Below are positions 56,450-64,000 of a stretch of 64,000 nt of DNA, piece by piece (within the stretch, counting starts at the first letter, position 1; the number at the start of each line of letters is the position of its first letter). The stretch is taken from NCBI GenBank assembly GCA_016648135.1, contig JADDOH010002249.1:219364-283363 (forward strand), read 5' to 3'. Source of the DNA: Agrypnia vestita. Taxonomy: Eukaryota; Arthropoda; Insecta; Trichoptera; Phryganeidae. The notes beneath the pieces are model-generated. The model had not been told where the DNA came from. It did not search any database and saw nothing but the letters and a program-made list of their open reading frames with translations. The position numbers and the translations under genes were made by a program.

Positions 56450-56720
56450 TTGTGTTGAAGTACGTACATTTTAACAAATCGTTATCTATATTCCGTTATG
56501 TGCACGTTAATAATCCCTTCGGAAACAATAAGCAATCAGGAACTGTTCGCAAGGAAGGATTGCCCATAAATCGTCCACAGGTAGCACCGAGCCATTCCCT
56601 CCCAGGGGATAATTTAGGATGTAAGGGCCAACATATTTTCCCGAAAAGGGTACAAATCGAAGAGAGCCGAAATGCAACCTCCACGATACATACATCATAT
56701 TAAAAAATAAATAATTCTTG
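56450..56720. other. unassigned segment, richer in GC
   Basis: Overlapping frames of 62-83 codons exist on both strands (for example, minus GMARCYL-like and plus SHSLPGDNLGCKGQHIFPKR). The sequence looks like a decayed mobile-element piece, but I cannot place it. Confidence 0.25.
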
Positions 56721-57119
56721 TTTGGGTATTGGATTTGACCCAAATATTTTGTGAGCATAGTGGTTAATTTTCAGAGTATATAGAAAATATTAAATAAAAT
56801 TATGTAAACAATTATTTATTCACATTTTAATCGATTTTAGTATGAAACTTATTGATATAAATCAATATCTTATTAAAAAAATTAAATTTATTGACGTATA
56901 AATGAACGTTATTTTAATAAAATCCTTCTAAAGAATATAAACTAACTTGTTTTGAGGATAAATTATGGCATCAGAAATTTTAAAATTACCTGATTTTTTT
57001 TCTATACGTTACCCTTTATTTACTTTATTTATTTTCGTTTTTTTCTATAATTTACCCTTTATTTGTGGCGGTTTTGTTTTTGTTCCCCTCATATCTCCAT
57101 GCATATGCAATACTTACTT

Positions 57120-57845
57120 CTTCTTCTTTTTCTATCCCTTGTCCTATTAGGTCGGACTCCCTGCACCGCATAAAAAGTTCCAACTTTTCCTGTCTTGGGC
57201 TTCGCTCTCCACGTCAGCCCAATTTAATTGCAACCTTGTTTCGCAGCTAAATTGGGCTGACGTTTCTGCCAGTTCCTCTTAGGACGACCCATTGGTTTTC
57301 TGCCTTCTGGTCTTACCTGGAGTATCCGCTTTGGCAGTCATCTGCTGACATCCGCAAGACATGTCCCAGACATCATACCTGTGATTTCTCGATAAATGTC
57401 AAAAGAGTTCTACTTCGAGACATTCTCTTATTTGAGTTTTTCTGATTCTCTCTTCTGGTAACTCCTACTATTTGTCGTAGAAACCCCATATTGACGGCCT
57501 GAAGCCTTGAGCGGGTTCTTTCGGTCAAGATCCAGTGCTCGTGTCCGTGCACTAGGGTTTGCCTAAAAAATGATTTGTTTACTGCCAACTTTGCTCGCTG
57601 GCTGAGCTGCGTTTTTCTAATAACGGGATAATACAGGGATAGTGCTACCTGGCTTGCAGCTGCTATCCTCTTATCTAATTAACTTTCTTGTTTTCTATCC
57701 TGAGATGTTATTACACCGATGTATTTGAAATTGTCTACCTGTTTTAGACGTCTGTTTTGGCACGTTATTTACATTGATCTTCGCTTCTTCCAATCACTAT
57801 GATTTAGAATTTTTCAGCGCTTAGCCTTGTTCCTGCGCAATACTT
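57120..57845 (-). mobile_element. LINE family A, longest copy
   Basis: The minus strand reads LVHGHEHWILTERTRSRLQ, MGFLRQIVGVTRRENQ, LLTFIEKSQV, then a GHVLRM-like region and a 3' part matching 19545, with AAGAAGAAG at the low-coordinate end (57117-57135). Upstream of 57600 lie decayed RT pieces. Stops throughout. Confidence 0.72.
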
Positions 57846-57849
57846 ATAT

Positions 57850-59630
57850 CAAAATTTATTTATTTTTTAATTTTTTTTGTATTCAAAAGTGTACATATAT
57901 TTTTATTTCCTATTATCTACATATACGTATAATGATGTAAGAATTATTCTAAGGTCTGGGGTATTATTTCTGCGATTGAAGTTTACGAGTTTAACTTGAG
58001 TTAACGAGTGTACCTGGCAGGGAATGGAAGTATATAATCCAAACATCAGATATGATATTTATGGTATATGATGTTTAGATTGTAATGTATATATGTACTT
58101 AAATGTGTAATTTGCATGTTCTGTTAGTTTGATTGCATAATTTTCTTTTGTAAATTATGTTTTATACTAACGTGCAATCGAGAAACATACGAAAGGACGG
58201 TGTTTATGGAAAATATAGTGAATGATACTATGAAAGTAGATAACTCCAATAGGAATTTCTAATTCGAATATGACTAACAATGCATATTTGATCTCTAACA
58301 CTAACATGGTTTACGGATAAAAATTAGCCTGGAATTATTTATTTTAATAATGTAGTCATTGCATTGCATTGAAATAATAGAAATATAATAGAAAAAATAC
58401 TGTATCTCACACAAATGTGATATATTTATGCGTATGTTTCATACAAATGCGACAAAGTGAACAATGAGCAAGTGAGGAGTCAATCTAGATCTCTCTAGCT
58501 CAATCAGTTGGATTTAGGAAGGGTTTGAGATAGTTATGTTATTTGCAAAGTACCTATAAGGCAAGAATGAATGATATAAAAAATATATGATATTAGGAGA
58601 CTTAAAAACCTGTTCAAGATCTTATAAGATTAGAGAAACCAAATAGAAGATTCAATAATCGACGAAGATATACATAGATAGAACGATATGATGTAAGTAA
58701 GTGAATGAGGTCAGTGGGATATCTGTTAAAGGATATATATTAGTAATTCCTTCCCTAAAAGCCCAGTTGTATATTGATTTTTATTCACCCTAAAGTCTTT
58801 CGTTCAATTCTAGCGAATAAAAAAGTAACAATAATTTTTTAGTTTGAAAATAATGCTTACCATTATCTTTGGTAGAACAATAACCCTAGTTGAATCTTGG
58901 TTGCAATTTCCTTACATCTGGGACACCTCTCTTCCAGTTCATTACCCTCAAAGCTTGGCAATCTGCTAGCACACCATCGAATTATATAATCTTCAGTCTG
59001 CGTCCCCTACCTTCTGCCGTACTTACTTACTACCTGCGCTTACTTATTTATCAGCGCACTTCGAATCACTCAACGAAACTTACTTGCGGATTATTGGTAT
59101 TCCATGGGATGCAACTACTCCAGCTAAAAAAATCATTTTGTTGTATTGTCACGACTTTCTAAAACCAATTGAAACTATATAAAATCTAAGTCTTCCGAAT
59201 ATTCTAATAGAATTCAGAAATAACTTAAGTATGCCAAAAACAGCGAGAATATCGGGTCTTTTAAAAACGCGACGGCATTGCGCCGTACACAAAATTGTTT
59301 TTTAATGCGAAGAAAAACCATAAAATGAGCTAAACCAGAGATAAACCGACAGTGATGGGTGATTTCATTGCGAATACTGACCATCAATAAATTAGGAAAT
59401 ATTTGATTGTGATTAAAGCGATACAAATGACGTGAATCAGAATATATAGATACCAGTGGAAGATTCTCGCGTAATCAGTGCGAGATTTAGTGCGAATTAC
59501 TTCTGTTCACTTCTTCAAAAAAGAATTCAAATTAACTTTGTTCTTCGATGCTAATGTTATGTACATCGATGATCAATTAGAACAATTTACGTGACACACT
59601 ATGTAGTGTGGATCAGAGTCTATAGTTACC
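57850..59630. other. AT-rich stretch, no supported gene
   Basis: Contains only frames without motifs, including a 90-codon one at 58890-59162 with no recognisable domain. Confidence 0.4.
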
Positions 59631-59635
59631 CCTTA

Positions 59636-59732
59636 TCATTTCTTTCTATTCTTTTTTTTATTATTTTTTTTTTCATTTTTCTTTCTTTTTTCTGTCTTTC
59701 TTTCTTTCTTTTTCTTTTTTCTTTCTTTTCTT
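59636..59732 (+). repeat. polypyrimidine tract
   Basis: Almost 100 nt of T and C (TTTCTTTCTTTCTTTTTC). On the transcribed strand it could act as a strong pyrimidine tract; the nearest downstream AG lies at 59733-59734. Confidence 0.75.
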
Positions 59733-60010
59733 AGCATTGAAAATAAATGCAATAAGAATACGAGCGAGAATTTAATGAAATGTCCTTGTGAATACTAAAT
59801 ACGTATTGCCCAACGAAAATAAAGTGTTCATAAACGAGTGGTATACTGCAAAATAGTGTAATTTAAATAATAGCGTTAAGTTCATTTAAAGTGTCTTTGT
59901 ACAGTGAGTAGTTAATTAATAATTGATTAATAAATCGCCAATTAATTTTCACTGTTTTTATTTATATTTATATTTATTTATTTTGTATGAATTTATACTT
60001 ATAAATGAAT

Positions 60011-60051
60011 GTAGTTGCTTCGCTAGACAAGGTCTGTTCTGAAGCAACTAC
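60011..60051. repeat. small hairpin, 11-bp arms
   Basis: GTAGTTGCTTC and its complement around a 19-nt loop, just before a T-run. Confidence 0.6.
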
Positions 60052-60199
60052 CTGTATAGTTTTTTTTTTGAGTTTATTCGTTAAAAAAGACTACACATTA
60101 GAAATAAAGTTTTAAATATTGCACATATGATATAAATCACTAATACAAGAAATATTACATATTAAAAATATAATTTTAAACATTTTACATAAAGAATAA

Positions 60200-60486
60200 A
60201 AATAATTGGCCCTTTCGATAAAATAAATAGAGAATCCCCCCATCCACACAACATCACAACACATAAATGTATTTCAAGCATAAATCTTACATGCAACCGT
60301 GACACAATCGATAAAAAGATAGAAACAAGACATCTTGGGCTGACAGTCGACAAAAACCTACGTCGGGCTCTGCACATCGAATATTTAATCTCCAAAGTTA
60401 CAAAACCGATACATACATTCAAAACTCCACACAGCTTCATGAATATAAGTCTTCCGAAATTCGTTCATTTATTTATTCCTCCTTAG
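60200..60486 (+). mobile_element. LINE RT fragment
   Basis: The plus-strand frame reads CNRDTIDKKIETRHLGLTV, DKNLRRALHIEYLISKVTK and PIHTFKTPHSFMNISLPKF to TAG. The xxLGLTVDKxL...HIxxLxSKVxK order is the RT thumb start of R1/Jockey-like LINEs. It differs from the next LINE downstream. Confidence 0.65.
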
Positions 60487-60599
60487 CCACGTTACAGTTA
60501 GTATATTTTTTTATTAGTTTAGTATTATTTATTAGTTATTTGTTTAAATAATTATTATTCTCTTCTTCTTCCAATTTACATCTATAATCTTTTAAGTAA

Positions 60600-61350
60600 A
60601 AGGAATAATGATGAGATAAAGATAGTGATTGGTGAAGAAGCAATAGAAATAGTGGATACAATAAAATATTTGGGGATAATTAAAGACTCTAAATTATCAT
60701 TTAAAAAACATGCTGAATACATAACAAAGAAAATTGCAAAAAAAGTATCATTCTTAGGAAGAATAAGACCAAAATTAACTGAAGAAACAGCAATAACAAT
60801 ATATAAATCAATAGTTGCTCCTCATTTTCAATATTGCCCCACTATTTTGTACTTATGAAATGAAATATAAAAATTACAAATTCAACAGAATAGAGCAATG
60901 AGGATAATTCTACAGAGAAATAGATATTCCAAAATTAAAAAGATGTTATCAGATTTAAATTGGATTAATATAAATTAAGGATTAAAATTAAATACAATGA
61001 TATTCATTCACAAAATATTAAACGACAAAATGCCAAAATATTTAAAAAATAAGATCAAATATAACACAGAGACAGACAAAGACATAATACAAGAAATGCA
61101 AACAAAATAAGTATTCCAAATAGAAAAAAGACAAACACCCAAAACTGTATTTACTACAAGGGAATAAATTAATACAATAGCCTGCCAGAAGATGTGAGGA
61201 AGCTTAGCAGAATCAACATCTTCAAACAAGAATGCGAACGTCACATAAAAATAGAAAATATATGAAGAGAAATATTATTTATTTAATTATTTAATAAGTG
61301 TACATATATTTAATGTTTTTTAATATTAGGTAATGATAAACAAAATAAAA
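60600..61350 (+). mobile_element. LINE RT thumb to 3' end
   Basis: The plus strand reads VIGEEAIEIVDTIKYLGIIK, DSKLSFKKHAEYITKKIAKK, VSFLGRIRPKLTEETAITIY, KSIVAPHFQYCPTILYL, stop, then LQIQQNRAMRIILQRNRYSK, IKKMLSDLNWINI, IFIHKILNDKMPKYLKNKI and an AATAAAATAAAATAAATA tail at 61338. Only a few stops, so it is relatively recent. Confidence 0.82.
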
Positions 61351-62011
61351 TAAAATAAATATGAATATTTATATGGTGGACGGACCACGTCATGCAAATT
61401 CAAGCTGGTTATTAAATAATAATTTTATTTATTAAAATTTAATTGTTTTTTCACTAAACTTTTCATTATTATTTTAAAGTCATTTATACAATCTTATATC
61501 TTAAATCGCTCTCGTCTTTTGAAATGAACTCGCCTTCTATTAGAATCAAGATGATCTCAATATCAAGCGTCTCGTGTATAAAGTTCAAGATGTTTCCTCC
61601 TGCGAGGTGTCCTAGGTAACGTCTCAGTTCAGAGAGAGTAATGTACGCCCTAACTACAATGGATGAGAGGGTTTGGGATAAATAGTACCTTGGGCATCCT
61701 TTGCTGTAGTAAGTTCCTACACCGATAATTGCTTGTCAAATACCAGAAAATATATCACCCGGGTGGTCCAGCATTGAAAATTTCAGAGAAATCTAACAAA
61801 CTAAAAGTCACCGTTATAGGATTAAAGGCTTTCAAATTTTATAAAATATTTAATCTGTTTATTTAATAAATTGATGAAACAGCAAGAATATAAAAAAACT
61901 AATTATTATTTTCTTGGTAATTCCAAATCACTAATTAAAATATATCCAGTTATTATTTTGACAACTGTTAATTGGATTCGTTGAGAGCTGAAGAAACACA
62001 AATCTTATTAA

Positions 62012-62397
62012 AAAATATCGATTGTATTATTTGTATAAATCTACTTACATTATTTGATTAATTACACCTACATGTTTCGGAAATACCTTTCCATCGTCAG
62101 AGTGTTATATATATATGTCAGAATATCAAAATGCATAATGTCTTTTGTTTTTCCAAATTATTTGAAATTTTTTTTAAATATTATTGCTAAAGTTCTTGAT
62201 TACTCGCAATTATTGGAAACATTTTTAGAATTGGGCTAGTAGTTTTTAATTGATTATTAATAATATTTTGTTAACTATTATATGCTTTACTAATTTCTAA
62301 TGAATAATAATAATAATACATATTTCTGAAACATGTAGGTGTAATTAAACAAATAATATAAGTAGATTTATACAAATAATACAATCAATATTTAAAA
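62012..62397. mobile_element. inverted-arm element with hammerhead-like motif
   Basis: The left arm GATTGTATTATTTGTATAAA plus TCTACTTACATTATTTGAT and AATTACACCTACATGTTTC is repeated inverted at 62320-62397 with about four differences. On the minus strand the left inner edge is CTGACGA, T, stem GGAAA/TTTCC with loop GGTA, then GAAAC (62100-62074). The right arm begins within stem II (TATTTCTGAAAC). About 220 bp of AT-rich spacer, no gene. Confidence 0.75.
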
Positions 62398-63344
62398 AAA
62401 TGTCAATCTACAATGTTGCTGAATCTGTTAAAAAAACACATCTTACTGTTAAACATTATCCTATTAAGGAATTATATTTTTATGTTCGTGACGCTAGGCT
62501 ATGAGCTATTTTAATATACAACATCAAATATCTTCCTGTTGGAAGAACGTTTTGAACGCACAGTTTTGGACGGACGGACGATTATGCATCCGTCCTAACG
62601 AAGATAAAGTTCAGTATCGAAATCAGTAGACGTTTAAAAACAATCATAGTGGTTTATATAAGGTTTATGTATTTTCAAATAAATAAATAAATTAGTGATA
62701 ACTACATTTATTTGCAAATGAAATAGAGAAATTCTCAGGAATTAATAAGAGTAAAAAAGATGATTATCCTTTAATAACATTGTGAGTCCATTTTCATTTC
62801 AAAAGCTTACAGAAAATAAAAGAAATGTTTTGGAATTTTTTTTTGAATCCTAAAGTTGCGAAGGGTAAAATAGTTTGGTCACCTTCGGGCGCTTTGGTGA
62901 AGAAAAGTTAACAGCCTCCTTCTTACCTAGGGCGGATCACATTGGCTTATATCTATCTGTATAAATTTTAATCTCAATACCTGTTTACCTGTTCTTTATA
63001 AAATCCTATACCCTTTGACAGACCATAACAAAATTTTGCAATGTTAATCTTTAGCAACCACATTTTGTTACATTTTAAATATTTAGTTATATTCACATAG
63101 TGTAACATGTGGGCTATAAAAGCAAAAGCACTAATGTACAAAAAAATTAATGCATTCATCGAGGATTATTAATTTATAATGTACTAAATTCGATATTTTA
63201 TAGGAAACAGCCTGTACAAAGATTTACAGGAAACATGATTTTAGAAGAGATAGACACTTAAAGTAATTTATTTTTTAACAAAAAATCTAAGATCTTTGAA
63301 TAGCCTAACGTTCATATAATGGTTAGAAAGAATTAAGACTCTTA

Positions 63345-63775
63345 TCAAGAGTGTGGTGTTGTATGGCAGCTTAACATGGACCATTGGCCAGAGCATGTCC
63401 GGGAGGCTAGCGGTCTTCTAGATGTGCATGGTGAGGATTCACTGGTTAGAACATATCCAAAAGAAAGAGGTGTTGAGCAGGGTGGGTGAAAGAGACGGCT
63501 CCTGAACATAATCGCCCAACAACGAGCGAATTGGTAGGCCATAATATAAGGCACCCAAGCCTGCTTTTTACCATCGTCTAGGGAAATATTAAAGGCAATA
63601 ATCGTAGAGGTCGCATAGAGGAGCTACATAGACCAAGTTGTCGGAGATGTGCGCTGTCGCACCTACCAATAAATTAAGAGGCCTGTAGGGGACAGAGAGA
63701 AATGGAGAGATCGAGTTAAGTGTGACCAATCCTAGAACCGAGATCGAGTTAAGTGTGAACCAAAATAAAAGATAC
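63345..63775 (+). mobile_element. LINE family C 3' end
   Basis: SVVLYGS, stop, TWTIGQS and later sequence parallel to 24360: CTTTTTACCATCGTC, AGACCAAGTTGTCGGAGATG, TGCGCTGTCGCACCTACCAA and AGGGGACAGAGAGAAATGGA. The copy extends further 5' than the one at 24360 but is more mutated. Confidence 0.65.
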
Positions 63776-63884
63776 ATAAAATCAATAATTCATTACATTT
63801 TATATTAGTAATCTTCGGTAAAATAATAATCTTAAAAAAATACATAAAAACTAGAATTCAGTACATTTTTAATAAGTATTCTTC

Positions 63885-63935
63885 GGTGATTGCATTCAAA
63901 ACAATTTTTAATTAATTTGGATGTTATTACTCTTT
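63885..63935 (+). repeat. start of a GTCTCATAGAGAC-family repeat?
   Basis: GCATTCAAAACAATTTTTAA matches the lead-in of copy 1 at 9838 (GCATTCAAAACATTTTTTAA); the remainder is not recognisable. Confidence 0.3.
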
Positions 63936-64000
63936 TTTTTATATGCAACGTATAGTCTGACAGCTTGAATTTATTGGAGGAATATTTACACGTGTTAAAA

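Noticed and set aside
58890..59162. 90-codon plus-strand frame
   Set aside because: No family resemblance, no splice context and average AT-rich composition.
1..64000. CRISPR arrays, rRNA genes, viral or bacterial operons
   Set aside because: No regular spacer-repeat arrays, rRNA-like conserved blocks or operon-style gene packing are visible. The sequence is animal intron.

Overview
This window is strongly AT-rich eukaryotic DNA and is almost entirely non-coding. Its transposon content points to an arthropod, most likely an insect: several decayed LINE families, a Penelope-like element, a hAT MITE family with 8-bp target duplications, TA-flanked Tc1/mariner-type MITEs and tRNA-derived SINEs. 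I cannot name the order. I see no bacterial-style operons, rRNA, intact tRNA or CRISPR array.

The only host coding sequence I can support is one exon at 12773-12918 (+). It encodes the start of an immunoglobulin V-type domain of the Dpr (defective proboscis extension response) neuronal cell-adhesion family. It has an AG acceptor, a GT donor, much higher GC than its surroundings and one open phase. Dpr genes are known for very long introns. The simplest reading is that the rest of the window, about 12.7 kb upstream and 51 kb downstream, is intron of this gene transcribed left to right. No second Ig exon was recognised.

Layout. 0-5 kb: an inverted LINE copy, a hAT-like remnant, a SINE and two copies of an ACTAGCTGT repeat. 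5-9.3 kb: four LINE remnants, one split by a 143-bp TA-flanked MITE. 9.4-12.7 kb: hAT MITE copy 1, a LINE fragment and a Penelope-like GIY-YIG endonuclease pseudogene ending about 100 bp before the Dpr exon. 12.98-14.7 kb: a 1.1-kb inverted-repeat composite with a tandem 360-bp duplication, starting 58 bp after the splice donor, then a MITE. 15-21.4 kb: LINEs, one carrying a 161-bp near-perfect palindrome inside its reverse transcriptase. 21.7-31.6 kb: a SINE, MITEs, a solo-LTR-like repeat and CpG-retaining unique islands. 32-36 kb: hAT copy 2 with a nested MITE, and a second LTR-like copy. 37-45 kb: inverted-arm elements, a SINE and a MITE. 45-52 kb: LINE tails and short repeats. 52.8-53.5 kb: hAT copy 3. 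54.4-64 kb: more LINEs, two of them meeting tail to tail, and a Penelope-like inverted-arm element.

The most interesting recurring structure is a set of loci with a hammerhead-ribozyme-like core (CTGANGA, a short stem, then GAAA) followed by an AT-rich arm. At three loci the arms are inverted around that motif. One locus is the 3' end of the recognisable Penelope-like element, so I infer a family of Penelope-related pseudo-LTR insertions.
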